A DNA stretch of 64,000 nt from Ecdyonurus torrentis (GCA_949318235.1 OX439132.1:20476217-20540216), one strand, 5' to 3'; numbered from the stretch's first letter, positions 46,601-60,644 are shown. The notes: generated from the letters alone by a model not told the origin. Numbers and translations are program-made.

Positions 46601-47267
46601 GTAAATTTATTAATACTGCATTATGTAGTTCAATTTATTTGAAACATCTATTTTACGTCCTATACACATTTATGAGCTAGAATTTTTCTATCTAATACTA
46701 TAGTACAATATATTGCATGGAAACTTGTTTATTTATTTATTTATTTATTTATTATCCTTTAATAAAAAAATTGAATTAAATATTAGGTTGAGCTTTGGCA
46801 TAAAGTGTTATTATTAGACATACTATATTATATTAATTAACTCTGAACATTATTATTTAAGTTTACATGCATAAATAATTAAAAAATACATCTTTGTAAT
46901 TCGTAAAAAGAAAGAAAAAAAAAGGATATAAAGGAAATAAAGATGATTGATTGTTTTGTTTCATGGCTTCACAGTATCAAACAGCAGTGTAATAGCATAT
47001 GATAGTGTAACAGTTAATAGTGTAGTGCAATAGCAGTATGGATGGCTTCACTGCATCATTAAAAATATCAAATATATATGTAACGGAAAGAATAAATTAT
47101 GGTAATTTAGCTGCATTTATGTCATTACAGCATTTTCTAAATTATAGAAAAACATAAATAATTATGCTGATGTGTAACAAATTTATTATGCAGTATGCAG
47201 TATTGAACAAATTGTGCTGGAAATGAACTAACATAATTATTACGTATTTAATTTTATCCGTGTACCG

Positions 47268-47320
47268 AAATGAAATGAAAAACTTGCACTTTTAGTGTTG
47301 CAATTCAGTCTTTTAAGTTT
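47268..47320. repeat. Short repeat GTACCGAAATGAAATGAAAA
   Basis: GTACCGAAATGAAATGAAAA followed by ACTTGCAC and GTTGCAATTCAG recurs, diverged, at 61570-61620 and in hairpin form at 7068-7148. It is a minor dispersed family. Confidence 0.5.
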
Positions 47321-50300
47321 TTTTTTATTTACGTGCGTTACAATGTTGATACTATATTATGTTTATATTATATACATAGTAATACTATGTATATAATATG
47401 TAACAATATTGCATATGAGTCGCATAATAAATTCAAGAAGAGCATATTATTATTTATTAACTATTATAAAAGTAGAGGGGTTAATTGCACTTCATTTAAT
47501 TGTGTAACAGAGTGTGGAATTACCGCTTTGCAATTGGCGTCATGCATAAGAATAGTTGTTATTTGTAGAATTACTTACTTCTATTAGACCTCGCATTACT
47601 ATAAGTAGACTTTACTTACAATAATATCCATTATTTTTAATTATATTTTTATAATGTGTATTACTTGAATTTAATCTAATTCAGATTGAAATAATAATTC
47701 TGAAAGCATTTTTAAAACTTTTAATTTAACAAAAACTATACTTTTCCACTTCTTGTATCTTGGTGCACAATATTTACAATGTGCATTCAATTTAAATGTA
47801 ATTAATCTTTATTTAAATTTCATGCAATAAAATTTATTGCTTATTATAGTGCTCCGTGTAAGCAGATTATATAAATAATATATCACATGCATTGTTTTTT
47901 CATAACTGGTGTCGTGTAAAATAAATGCAAAAGCCCACACGTTAAAGAAGATGAATTGTCGTACGTTTAGTGCACTCTCAGCGTGACATAGAGGAAAGTG
48001 TTTTGTAACCGTTGAGTTTATTGTCCAAATTGCCAACATGACTTCCGTGATGTGAAAATATAACATGATATTTTTATAATATAAAATTATATTTTATTTT
48101 AATTGTTATGTTTTCATTGTGTTTTTGTCTCCTACGTAAATCAGGAAGTTTTTTTCACTTTTTAAGGTTTTTAATGATTCATTTACCGTGGATCCTTTTA
48201 GATGTGATGCAAAAAAAAAAAAAAATCCTTTCTTCTCTGGTTTTAATTTGTACTTTTTTAATGAATAGAATGTTATGACATTTTACATTTATTCTTCTTT
48301 CTAACGTGACAATTAATCTTTTACATAAACTACGCATTATATTGTTCCTAAACTCTGCAATGTAAAGTGAAATTTGTCGTTCGATATAAAATATCAAATT
48401 TCAGATTGATTTTCTAATTATCTGCTACACATTTTTAAATCTGTTTTATTTCTTGTTTAGACACTGCAGTAATATTTTAAACATTGGTTAGAGAGGCTCA
48501 TCATTCCATCATCATGGCTGTTTAATTTATTTGAAGTCTTTTTTTTTATTATTATTCTTCTTTTTCCCAACTATAAGAACGAGACTGATTTACCTAGTAT
48601 TATATTTCCTATAGTATAACATTGGTCTTGATTAGTGTTAAAATTCTCCCCTCTGTCTCGTGGTGTTATTTATTACCGTCTGGTACAAAAAGGAAAAGTA
48701 GTTCCGGGTGCAGCCAACGATGCAGCCCGACTCAAGTGCATTCTCTCAAGGTGACCTTTTCACTTTCGTTAGAGCCACGCGTTTTTTTTTTTTTTTTTTT
48801 TTTTTTTCCTAATACCTTTTGTTTTACCGCAAACAGTGCTAAGTATACACATGTAAATTAAAAAATTTCAAAGGGAGCCGGATGTATTTTCTTCCACTAA
48901 TATTCTAAAGAAACGCACCGACTGCGGTTATTTGTGCATCTCTCCGCGACATTGACATGTATTTAATAAAGGTAGACAAATTACTTTAATTATCATCCAA
49001 GTGAATTAATCGATTAGACAGTAATTGTATAAAAAAATGGTAATTTTGCAGAGAATACTTGGGGATGTGCCATAATGACAGTGCAAAATTTAAGTTCAAA
49101 GAGCACAATCGTTGGTCTCGCCTATTATCTCAAGAAAGTGAGTGATAGAGCTGATAAGAAAAAGATAAAATTAAATAATATATTACACCAACTATACATT
49201 TTTAATATATTATCTCATAACAGTATATTGCTCAATAAATAAGTTTTTAAGAAAATCGAACCTTGGAATTTTGGCTTTTTAATAATATATTATATAATTG
49301 ATTTTCCTTGTATTATTATTATAATAAAATGCAATTTTCTTTTCCTCTAAAAACATTTTATAGCTATTGTTAAGCAAATAAAAGTCAGCTTGAAATATAA
49401 TTTGATACTTCATTACGTAAAATAGTGTAAATTTTTCTTACCAATAGAGGTTGATATATTTATTTTCCTGCTCTTGTTTTTCTTTGATACTGATGTAAGT
49501 TAATTAGTTTTCACGTATCATTGCTAATTTTTGCATAATCATGTTTGCAGTATGACACGATGCTAGACTTTGTGAGCAGTTGAGGTGTTAATGTGCATTT
49601 TACATATTATTCAATAGTTATTTTGAAAGTACTATTTTCTCACTTTCGCCTTCTAATGAATGCGGTCCCTTTCGTCACATCAACATATCAACAATGATAT
49701 AATTTACGTATAATGTAAATACATTTATATTTTTTTATATTAGAATTGTTAAAAATGTGTTGCACGTATAATTATTATTATTAGTAATTAGTATTGAAAT
49801 TTAGTTTGTTAAGCATCATGGATATTCCATGCACACCTATTAGTTTTAATTCTTCAAATTTTAAAAACAAATTATATTTACTTACAAGGACCTTTATTAT
49901 TATATAACTAAAAAATATTTAATATATAATGGTATGTTATGATTCTTGGAAGCATGTATGAAGTTAGGTAATTTATTAGGTCATTTATAGGGAATCCCGT
50001 GCTTGATTGTTGATGGAGAAAGTGAAGGTGGACGGTGTCTCTCTCGCCTCGCCACATAACAAGCGGCCTGCTGCATGGGGAAGCCCTAACCTGCTTGGCT
50101 TTGGCTTTCTCATATATAATCAAATTACGTTTTATTGCCAACAATTTACACCAGGAAATAATATTCACTGTTTATTTTAAGATCATAATACTTTTAGACT
50201 AATTATATTTTTCTGTGTGACTAGGTTTCTTTTTTTTTTTTTTTTTTTTTTTTTTTCCATCCAAAAAATATAACATGATTTTTAATTACTTTTATTGTTT

Positions 50301-52439
50301 TTGTTTTTTTCTACAAGACTTAATGTGTCATTATTAACAATTTTAATAGTGTAGTCATAAGATAATCATGTGACAAAAAAAAAATTACGTAAAAACTCCT
50401 AATCATCGTTGTAACAATTTTAAAATAAGAAATAGATATAATCATTATAGTATACATATAAGAAAGCTACTTATTATCTGTAAATGTTTTGGTATAAAAT
50501 GTTCCATGGATGTCTTGAAAAAAAAATACAAAGAAAATTATCAAAAAAAAAAAAAAAGTTACATAATCATTGTTATTATGTTCCATGTATACCATTAAAT
50601 TATCAGTTTATTATTAAAGGGTACATCAGTTGGTTTTATCATTAGTCTAAGTTGTGAGCTTACGTGAGCTGATTATGCATTGCTTGTTTGTATTAACCTT
50701 TATTTGTCTCTCGCACGATGACCGGGAACTTTCCTTCTCACTCTTTGATTTTATTTAATGCTTTTATGGAATGCATTGAAAAATTATCAACTTAATCTGC
50801 TTTTTATACGGCGTATTAAAAAAACAAACAAATGCGTTCACGTAATGAAAAATAAATAAATAAACTTTACGCAACAAAATAATTATTTCTGTTATACTAG
50901 AGTCCTCGCCAGCTAAGGATGTTCGATATTTCTTGAATAATCGTTTATTTAACCAAAAACTGTCTTATTTGAAATGGGCGATAATGCAAACTTAAATTTC
51001 CCAGGTTATCTATAATGATAATGCGACGGGAAATCAATTGAAAATGTAAATGCACCGTAGCAGTGGTAAATTTTCGTGCCAACTTGGATTGGACAAACAA
51101 ATTATTGTTGCATCCTTTCAGTTAAATCAAATGCACTATATTGCACTACGTATATTGCTTCATAGAACAGTAAAGTTGTAAGCATTGAGTTTTATCCAAT
51201 AATTAGTATAATTACCAATCATAGCAGTGAACAATTTTCAAATGCTACTAGTTTATTATTTTAACTTTTTTTCCTATAAAAAGTTGATTAGTGGTATGAC
51301 AAAATGAAATGAAAATATATTTGTCACTCATTTAATTATGTACAAAATAAAATAACAATTTGCTTTTATATATTTAATAATGTATACAAAAATATTATGA
51401 TTGAATCTTCGATTGATTGTCCTTTTTAAACAATTATTGGTTATCATAGAAAGTCCCACAAAATAGTAAAAGAATATAGTATAGCATACTTTTTGTATTA
51501 AAATTCAGTGGCAAAAAGGAGATTATACATAATAAAATATTTTACTTTTTTTTTTTAAAAAAAAAAGGAAATTTATGTATAATTAAAAAATTTACTGACT
51601 CAATTGCTGTTCATTTATTAACAATAAAGGCAAATTAAAAAAGTACTGCGAAATACAGTATACTGTTATCAGTTATAGCAAAGTCACCTCTACAACAATC
51701 GTTATCATTTGCTGGTCTTTCTTATCACGTCAAATTAAAGATGTTTATCAGATTTTTTTCTCTCTCTTTTTAATTTTGATCTAATGACAAAATGAAGATA
51801 TATATATTTTTTTTATTATTATTTTTTAATGAGTGAAAATTCTATGATAGACAGACTGTGATAAAATTGATCATTTCGCTATCACGTGAAGAAAAGTAAT
51901 TCTAAGCACGTGGAGTATTTGTTATAAAGTTGTTTTTGATATGCAAATTGCAGTGATCTAGATTCTTAGTGACACTATGGATTTATCTTATAAGTTTAAC
52001 GGTAATATCAATCTGTTAATCAATCTGCTTTCTTTCCAAACCTTTAATATTGAAATTGAATTCGGGGTGAGGAGAGAGAGGGGGTTATTTGGCTCCTCGC
52101 ATTTTGGCAGAGAATTTTATATAATCTTATCTAAATAACAACTCCTATATTATAAACTTTAATCTTAATTATTCCCTATAATTTTTTTTAATATATATTA
52201 TGAAATTCATATCATTTAAAGTGGCAAATGTATCTGTGGTATCAATGTATATGACCTCGTATAACATGTCCATTTTTATCAACTTTCCTACATATTGCGC
52301 ATAATAATACTAATATCTTAACTTTGATTTTAAATATTATTACAATTTTTATCTAAACTGTTCCTAAAGTGGTAATAATTAGCATAGAAAAATTATTCTT
52401 ATTCAAATTATGATTTTACCGTAGTTGTACGTATATGTA

Positions 52440-52540
52440 CAGCTCTGGCCAAAAGTTTGAGAATGATTTGTAGAGGCAACCCGCAACCACAACATGTTAT
52501 CTTTATGAGAAAACGCCGCTTAAACTTTTGGCCAGAGCTG
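52440..52540. mobile_element. CAGCTCTGGCC MITE, copy 3
   Basis: The ends are CAGCTCTGGCCAAAAGTTT and CTTTTGGCCAGAGCTG. TA precedes the left end; TG follows the right end. At 101 bp it is the shortest of the three copies and lacks the GCGGCCGC core. Confidence 0.75.
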
Positions 52541-53801
52541 TGTATAGTGAAAATATTACACACGCAGTGGTTTTCTTTCATTCTTTTTTCTCCTTTATGA
52601 TGATTATTATTATTTTTAAATTAATATGTTCTATTCAAGTTCATTATCAATAAACCTATCAAGGCGATAGATCTATAAAGGTTATTGATTGACTCAAGTG
52701 TTTTGATGAAAGAAGATTATATGATTTTTATCAATTACCAGGGCCAAATTTTGAGTTGATCTTGTAAACAAAGATAAAAGAGATTTGGATTAGTGTATGA
52801 TATTCTATGTATGTTCTTATAAGAAATTAATAATAAAAATACATAAAACTGCTTTTACAATACATAGAAAATGAAAAGAAAAAAAATCATTATTCTTAAT
52901 ATTTTTTTTATTTTTATCTCTTTATTTTCCGTGTGCTTTCTTATTTTCTTTCATTCCATTTTTTTTTTTTCATCTTTTATTTTCGTGTATTTTTTTTTTC
53001 TTTGCATACAGTACAGTGATTCTGTATAACAAAGTAGAGATATGTGCATATTGTAACTTTTATGATGCAGGAATCAATAGGATTCTGAAACACAAGGAGC
53101 AATCTTTTGCTTGCAATGTCGACTTAAAATTAACGTTTCGTGTAGTCAAATTTATTGCTCAGTAAAAATATTGCTTCGTATATAAACAAGCCACATGTCC
53201 CATTATGTCCAATGGAATAAAATTTGGTTATCATAAAATTAATTATGGTTCCAAATATAATAAAAATTAAATAATGTCTTAAATTAAATCTCTTAATCTC
53301 TTAAGAGAGGAAAATGTTAAATGACAATTGTATGTGATTTTTAGCTACAAAAGAAATAATAAATTGTAATTATAACTTTATTTGCGGGAAACAAACAGTT
53401 GCCAAGTGAAAAATAAAACATCATGTATACAAGCTACATTTACGTCAATATCAATGTCATGGAACAAGTTTTAGTTAAATCGTCTCTAATTGATCTACGT
53501 AACATCTCTCTCGGCAGCAACATGCTTACATTACTTCATAAACATAATTTTTATTACGCTATAATGCATCAGAGATTGTTTCTAGTTTACCTTCACATTG
53601 AGGGAGGGAGGTGTGGCTTTATATTATATTATAGATTTCTAAAGATAATAATGTCCAATACTTTTTGCACTCGGGACCAATATTTGCGATCGCGCGGGCC
53701 GCGTGCTGCTAACGTCTAAGATTATAAACTTGTGGTGTGTTACTGGTATTGAGCATTGTCTGTGATAAGAGGTGACACTGTCAACATCTTTAATTAACAG
53801 T

Positions 53802-55286
53802 ATGGCGCTTCAACAAACGCCCTGGCAAAATACCAACAATAATAATAATAACAGTATGTGGCCACTTTTTTCTATCTTTCTATCTCTCTCTCTTTCAAAA
53901 TGAAATAAATTATATAATTTATTATTAATATTATTTTGCATGTAATATTCTAATAGAATATTTATAGATTGAATAATATTCAAACATAATTTATATATTT
54001 ATTCTCTTTTTCTTGTGTTCTTTTATGAAAGGTTAAATTCGAGGCAAAAGTGCAAATATGAATTGGTATTAAATATGTTGAATTTATTTACAAATTTAAA
54101 ACTTTTCGTATTCTTTTGACACTAAATATTAATTTCAATCAACATAATTTTTTCAATCAACATTATAGAAGCAAAACTAATAGTCATGAATAGTTTTTTA
54201 GTATTATTTTTTCATTGCAAATATTAATAGAGCCGCATAGTTGAACATTGACAATGATGAATGCAATTACAAGTGCAGCTAAAGTCAGGGTTTATTTGTA
54301 GTTTGTAAACATGATCGTTAATTATTATTAGCATCACAGGCACTCGTTTGGCAATTGATGGATTGTTAGAAGTTCATTGACTTAATGCACTTTCCCTTTG
54401 TTAGTTTCGTTTGCTTCCGAATCCGGTTAGCTCAATGTTAGTTTTATTGAGCTATTAATTTGTAATTTTTAGCAATGAAAGTGGAATTTAAATAAGATAA
54501 AGCGCCAAGAGCTAGTTCTTTGCCATATAGATGTTCTTAATTTTTAATATATTATTTTGTCTTTTTGTTTTAAAAGCTTCTGGCAATATAATATTTTGTT
54601 TTACAAACCTCTTCCTTTTAAAAATTCTCCTATGCTGACTATTAATATCAAATTTTCCTGTAAGGAAGTTAGCATATATATGGTATTGCAACCATAAATA
54701 TGTTGGCAAAATATGCAAATGTAAAAAGATGCATCAATCTTGTGATTTATTTGAAGTTGAAGAAAATGAAAATCAGATTTACAGTTATTGAATAAGCTCT
54801 TATCGTTTTATTTCCCTTATTTTGTAGCTGTTCACGAAGTTCCACGTGCACCCCCGCGAGGTCGTGGTGCTCGATGGACGAGCCAGCACCCTCCTGACTC
54901 ATCCTCGCCTCCCGGTGCCCCGGGAGGTGGAGTACCCCGTAACCAGCGACTGTGTGGCGTATGTGGTGATCGCGCAAGATCGTTGCATTTTGGAGGTCTC
55001 TCATGTGACAGTTGCAAAGCGTTCTTCCGCCGAGCAGTGCAAAGTGGAGCATACAAGAACTTTCAGTGTCCACATCAAAGTGCAGGCAGTGAGTATTATG
55101 CAACTCTTCGTCACACGCCTTACACTGTATTAAGTTGTTAACCATCACTATTTGAACCGATAATAAATGTTTTTAAAATTATTTTGTGCACAATAACGTT
55201 ATAATATTAGGATTCTGGTGAAAATTAAATATAATTATTATTTTGTCATTAAAGTTCATAAATAAATTTTATGGAGAGTTGTTTCC

Positions 55287-55342
<56 letters not shown>

Positions 55343-55491
55343 ATGACCTGTTGGATGTAACTGCATTAAGTGACAATAAAATATAATTTGACTTGCCTAA
55401 TTTGATCAACATTTAAATTGGATTATTTATGATTTCTTATTATTATTATTAAAATAATTTTAAAAGCCTTATTAATATTGATATATATATA

Positions 55492-55569
<78 letters not shown>

Positions 55570-56281
55570 GAAACGTCAAATCAGCCAAAACCAATAAAAT
55601 TTAATTAGTAAACCAATGCAAAAACAATGGATAATATTAAATATGGTTTCAATTCAGTATGATACAAAACTGATTGAATTTTAATGTAATTATTGCAATC
55701 TAAAGTAAAATGTTGTTGCAGATTGGTCCCAGTTCTGTGTGATCAACGTTGCCTCCCGCAAGAGCTGCCAGAAATGTAGATTTGAGCGATGTGTTCAGAT
55801 CGGCATGGAGGTGTCGTGGGTGATGAGTGAGGCTGAGCGGCAGCGACTGTTGAGTGCAAGACTTGCCAAGAGACGCAAACTTGAGGCTGAGGCACCACCA
55901 TCCTCTAGCTCACCTCCTGCTCACCCTCCACTCCAGGATTATCTTTGGCCACTCAAACCTGATAATGTATGTTATTTCATAACATTTTTGTAGTGATATT
56001 TAATTTGCCACTTTGCGCCAACGTACTTCTCTTTATCTTATAACTGAGTCTATTAGTTCCATAAACCTCTTCTTCCATTTTCAACAAAGGTGATATCATA
56101 CCTGATAGTTATAAGAAAATTACAGAAATTGAAAATAGAAGCCGCGGGTTGTGGAACTAGTAGATTCAATTATTATTATTATTAAAAAAGTCAAAACTTA
56201 ATTGCTCTTAAGTATTTGCATCATAAATGTGATTTTCAATATTATGGCTCATTGTTTATATATAGGCCTATAATATATAAT

Positions 56282-56320
<39 letters not shown>

Positions 56321-59300
56321 TTCATTAAATGTTATAAAAAAATACTGTAATCTTGTTAGGTTTGTTTGGAGAACTGCATGACAGGCACTGAGATCAACTC
56401 TGTGCAAGAAGTAAAGATGGCATGGGTGGGAGCTCTGCAACACCTGCCTCCCACACCCCTGGAGAATATGGACATGAACCAGACCGTGGACCATGCATTA
56501 CTGATCCGCTCGATGGCTGGCTCCATCCAGCGCTTCACCATGTTTGCTCAACCTCTGCTGCAGACTGCAGACATGGTGGAAGAAGACAAGAAGGCGCTTG
56601 TCCAAGGCAGCATGCTTGAGATGTGCATTCTCAGGGGGTAAGACAACAAATGTTTCTCATAATGTATAACAGAATTTTGTCAGAATAGAAATTATAATTC
56701 TTTGAGTAGGGTGAGAGGCAAACTCAGTAGAAGCAAACTCATTATTACATTAACATTTATGTTCTTATTAATTTACTTTTTAATTAAAGGCGTAGAACAC
56801 CTTGAACAAAAAACGTATCTAATGTCCTAAAATACCTGAAAATCAATGGTGATTTGGACGGAGCAATTGATTTCTAATTTATTTTCCGTTTACAAAATGT
56901 GTGCGGACCCTGACGTCACAGCTCGCTTGTTTTACATGCATGTGGACCATAGGCAAGCTGTGACTTCAATGTCTGCACACACCATTTTGTAAATGGAAAA
57001 TAAATTAGAAATCAATGACTCCAGCCAAATCAACATTGATTTTTAAGTATATTAGGATGTTAAGTATTTTGTTCACGCCTTTAATAAATTTTTTTCTAGT
57101 TATATTTTGCTATTAATGTTATGGATAATTTCCCTTTATATTCATGTAAAGGCAAAATATCACTTACCCATAAATTAGGAAGCTGGATTACTAGCAAAAT
57201 CAAATGACTATGATACATAATATGTAAAACTAACTTAGTGTTAATTAATATGACATATTTCTTGCAACTTTTGCTATCCATAACATGTGTAATGACAATG
57301 ACCATAAAATAATTAAGTTATTAAGCTTTAAACTTAAATTATTAGAACTGTAATTTGAATTTTAGTTCCAATTCTGAGTCAATTTAGAAGCCTTTAAATA
57401 AATATCATATTAATACATGTATGTTTAAAAAAAAATCATATAGATTAGTAATAAAATTAGGGATTAGAAAATTAATAAAAAAAATCAGTGAAATGTTCCT
57501 CAAATCAAAATAGTTTTATACAGTAACAAATTAAATATTTTTAGATCAACATTTTATTGTTTATTGGCTGTAAATTGTAGAAAAGTGCTGTAGTGACAAC
57601 GAAGTAACTGACTATATTCAACCGAAGTCTTAAAAATATATTATATACTTTACAGGGCCTTAAACTATGTACGTGGTAAAGTACTTTTTGAGCGCTACTT
57701 CCCTGTGCGACTACGTGACATCCACTGCCGATTTGTACGCAACCTGCAGGAACTTGCACTCGACCAGACCACACTATTGCTGTTCCTTATGGTCATCCTG
57801 ATGAGTCCAGAGAGACCCGCACTCATCGATCCTAAAAACATCGAGAAAATGCAAGTATGTAGCACCAACTTATATTCCTGTCTTTCAGTGAGATACAAAT
57901 TCACGTGATGCAAATAATTCAAATTTATAGGTTTATTTTTATTTTCTATAAATAAACATTCAAAACATAAAATTATCTGTCTGAATGAATGTGTAACCCA
58001 TTAAAAAGAGTCAACAGTCAAACTTCAAGGTCGATTTCATTCTTTAATTATATCCATATGAATTTAAAATGTACTACTTTTACTAACAGTAAGAAATATA
58101 TTATTAGTATTAATTAAGAAAAATTGAAGCAGCTATTCCCTTTGTTACAGACTCCAAAGTGTTTAATTTTGGCCTGGTTTCAAAATTATTTTCTCTCTTA
58201 CAAGGCGTTCTTATCAGCAAATGCTGACCTTTTCCCAATTGTTCGTTCCCCCTCCTTCCTATTGATTATTTTTATGAAATATATTGTTATTTGATTCATT
58301 TAAGTATGTTCAACAGTTCTAATAAGTTCTAATAATGCAGTTCTAATAATATAATTAAAATATTGGTGTCCCCCTCACTTCTTTTATGAAAGTAGATAGC
58401 TCATAGTAAAATGACAATAAATAAACTAAAAGATTTTGTACTCCACAGGAATACTACCTGCTGTTGCTGAGCAAGTATATCACTGCTCGCTATGGAGCAT
58501 CCAAAGCTGCCATCATGTACCCCAAGCTCCTGAGTAAGATGGCAGACCTGCGTGAGTTGAGTGACTGTCACCAGGAACAAAATCTCTTGTTCAAGAGAGA
58601 GGAAGTAAAGACCATGAAGCAAGAGCTGCATCGTATTCAGCAGCCAGATAATACCTTCCAACCTCCTCAGAAATATTGTAGTTCTGCCTCACAGTCTGAG
58701 TGCTCTCCTACTGAGCCTATCCCCTTCCCCTTGTACTCTCCTCCTGAGCCCAGTCCTCAGTACACTCCCTCTCCTGTCAGGTCTATGCATAGTCCGCAGT
58801 ACACACCTTCGCCTTGTGACTCCACTTCTCAGCAGCGCTTTTTTCCTCAAAACTTCTCAGATCCAAGTCCTGAAGATCTGTATTTAACACCTTTTGAAAA
58901 TAATAAAGATCAGTTTTCTTCATACTTCTGTCTACCTCTCTCAGACTCTGTGGAGATTTCAAGGAACATTGACATAGCTAACAATAGAAACCAAGATTTT
59001 CAGCAATGCTGTTACTCAATGACTCAAAAAAACAAGTGAGTAAATTTGGACTTTTAATTTCTATTTGCAAAAGAATTTTTAATTGAGAAAAAAAAATCAG
59101 ACTTGCAACAATTATTTACAGTCATGGGGTGTAACACTGAACAACCAGTCTCAAACACTGTTGCAATCCCCCCCCCCCCCCCCCCCATACCTCTATACAG
59201 ATATTTTGAAAGCATATTGCTCAGGTATGTTAAAATTGTTGTACCTCATGTTACATGTTACATATAATAACTGCAGTAAACCAATTTAAGCCAAAAATAA

Positions 59301-60012
59301 TAATAATAATAAAAATAGAATAGAATATTGACATGATAGAGGTACATTTTTTTCTTTTTTTTCTAATCGCATTTCTTTTATTTGGTTCTCTCATTTTACA
59401 ATCATAATTTAGTGACATTCAAGCTGCATGACCAAGGCACCTGACTATATGTATTTTTTTCCACTTTGATCATAAGGTGTCAGCTTAAAGAGTTGTATAA
59501 CACAAACAACTCAGAAATTTAAAACTGTAATTTGAATTAAATGTGAAATGTTCCTTGTATAGCATTTGCTGTGTGACAAAAATATTTTGTATGCAAAATA
59601 ATGTAAGTTATAATATTAAAATATGTTAGCATATCCAACTGTGATTTACTTAATTTATTGAGCATTAATTGTCAAGATCACCATTATCAAAAAATTTAAA
59701 AAAAAAGCAATATTAGTGTTCATTTCAGACTAAACATTATATTATTGTTCCTAATAGTTTATTTGTCATTTCAGCTCTAACAATAATGTACGAGACCCCA
59801 TTTTTGAGCCCTCTTATATTGGTGACTTCAAAGACGCTCCTTTACTTGAGGAATGTCAAGTTTTGATGCAGCAGTGTTTACAAGAGGCCCCCAGTTCTTT
59901 GCTCCTGCCAGCCACATCCAGTGGCCTGCATGCAGGAAGCTTTGATTTCTCCTCTGAGTACCCTACCTTGCATGACGATGGGTTTTTTGTCACATCGAGT
60001 TATCAACGGTGA
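53802..60012 (+). CDS. NR1-type nuclear receptor, HR96/HR97-like
   Basis: The gene predicts a 619-residue ligand-regulated transcription factor. Exons: 53802-53853, 54828-55088, 55722-55966, 56360-56637, 57656-57854, 58449-59035, 59775-60012, all in phase. The DNA-binding domain spans C60-M133: first finger C60, C63, C77, C80 with P-box [10 protein letters not shown], second finger C98, C110, C120, C123. The P-box and the following [11 protein letters not shown] resemble the VDR/DAF-12/HR96 group and the crustacean HR97 (NR1L) receptors. A basic KRRK hinge follows. The ligand-binding domain starts near 190, with helix 3-5 signature [14 protein letters not shown] at about 260-275 and the last recognised helix near 400. 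Residues 410-540 are Pro/Ser/Gln-rich. No AF-2 helix follows the domain directly; APLLEEC (562-568) is a remote candidate. Odd points: C98-C110 spacing of eleven residues instead of the usual five. The start is the first ATG before an Asn run; untranslated exons upstream are likely. Confidence 0.88.
55291..55340. repeat. (CT)n microsatellite in the receptor intron
   Basis: Fifty bases of CT dinucleotides in intron 2 of the nuclear receptor, shortly before a long (AT)n run. Confidence 0.9.
55487..55566. repeat. (AT)n microsatellite in the receptor intron
   Basis: About 80 bp of AT dinucleotides with small interruptions, in intron 2 between the two zinc-finger exons. Confidence 0.9.
56284..56320. 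repeat. (CA)n microsatellite in the receptor intron
   Basis: About 36 bp of CA dinucleotides, 40 bp before the acceptor of the fourth coding exon. Confidence 0.9.
56784..57085. repeat. TTAAAGGC-ended MITE, copy 2
   Basis: This is the same family as 9206-9533: the left end is TTAAAGGCGTAGAACACC; the right end is CACGCCTTTAAT and lacks part of the terminal repeat. The inner arms ATTGATTTCTAATTTATTTT and complement match. It lies in intron 4 of the nuclear receptor. Confidence 0.75.
59168..59187. repeat. Poly(C) run in the receptor intron
   Basis: An uninterrupted run of about 19 C residues in intron 6 of the nuclear receptor. It could be copied into a short open frame but is not coding. Confidence 0.85.
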
Positions 60013-60104
60013 TACCTTGCAGCCGCCGAGTTGCGGCATCTTGAGTATTATCTCCTGACAAACTACTTCAAATCGTACAATTTTGTGTTCAACTTGTATT
60101 ATCA

Positions 60105-60110
60105 AATAAA
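60105..60110 (+). terminator. Poly(A) signal of the nuclear receptor
   Basis: AATAAA 92 bp after the receptor stop codon, in the right orientation. No better signal precedes it. Confidence 0.6.
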
Positions 60111-60644
60111 AAAAAGATACTATCTTTTCTACTATAAATTTTATTGGTTTTATTTTTATATACAGTAGCTATAAGCTTGTAGTTTCCGTTTCATGTCGGG
60201 CGACATTATCATATATCCATTGCCATCTAAATTTTATATAATTTTATGTGGGGGGGGGGGGGGGGATTATCTGGAAAAACATTTTTAAAAAATAATATAC
60301 TATATACAACCGCTATTAAATTAGAGGACTGAAATGATAATTAAAAAATATGGTCAATTTATCACAGTATAATTATGTTGTAGTGTTTTATGTAGGCAAA
60401 TAAACGTATGCATTAATTTTTTTTTTCCACGTACAATAATCTGATAATATATATATATATATAGTAATACAAAATATTCTCAAATAAGTATAATATATTT
60501 CTATATGATATAATTTTAATATGAATTATAAAAGCGTCTTTCTCAGCACGATCTTGTGATTACACAAATATTGTAGAATCCTATAATGCTCCCAAGTGTT
60601 TATTTCTAATACCTTACTTTGACAACCTATATTAAATCAAAAAG

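Larger units (their letters stand above)
42110..53800. other. Large gene-poor intergenic region
   Basis: About 11.7 kb between the divergent protease homolog and nuclear receptor genes. It is AT-rich. GC-richer islands occur at 43980-44110, 46330-46505 (ending in a GTC/GTT triplet run), 48640-48785, 50000-50110 and 53680-53720; any could be a promoter or untranslated exon of the receptor. Several 20-27-base T tracts occur. Listed open frames, for example 44646-44927 and 53423-53719, are low-complexity or unsupported. Confidence 0.45.

Noticed and set aside
53423..53719. 98-codon open frame just upstream of the receptor start
   Set aside because: It is not in frame with a splice to the receptor and has no recognisable domain; the region is more likely promoter or leader.
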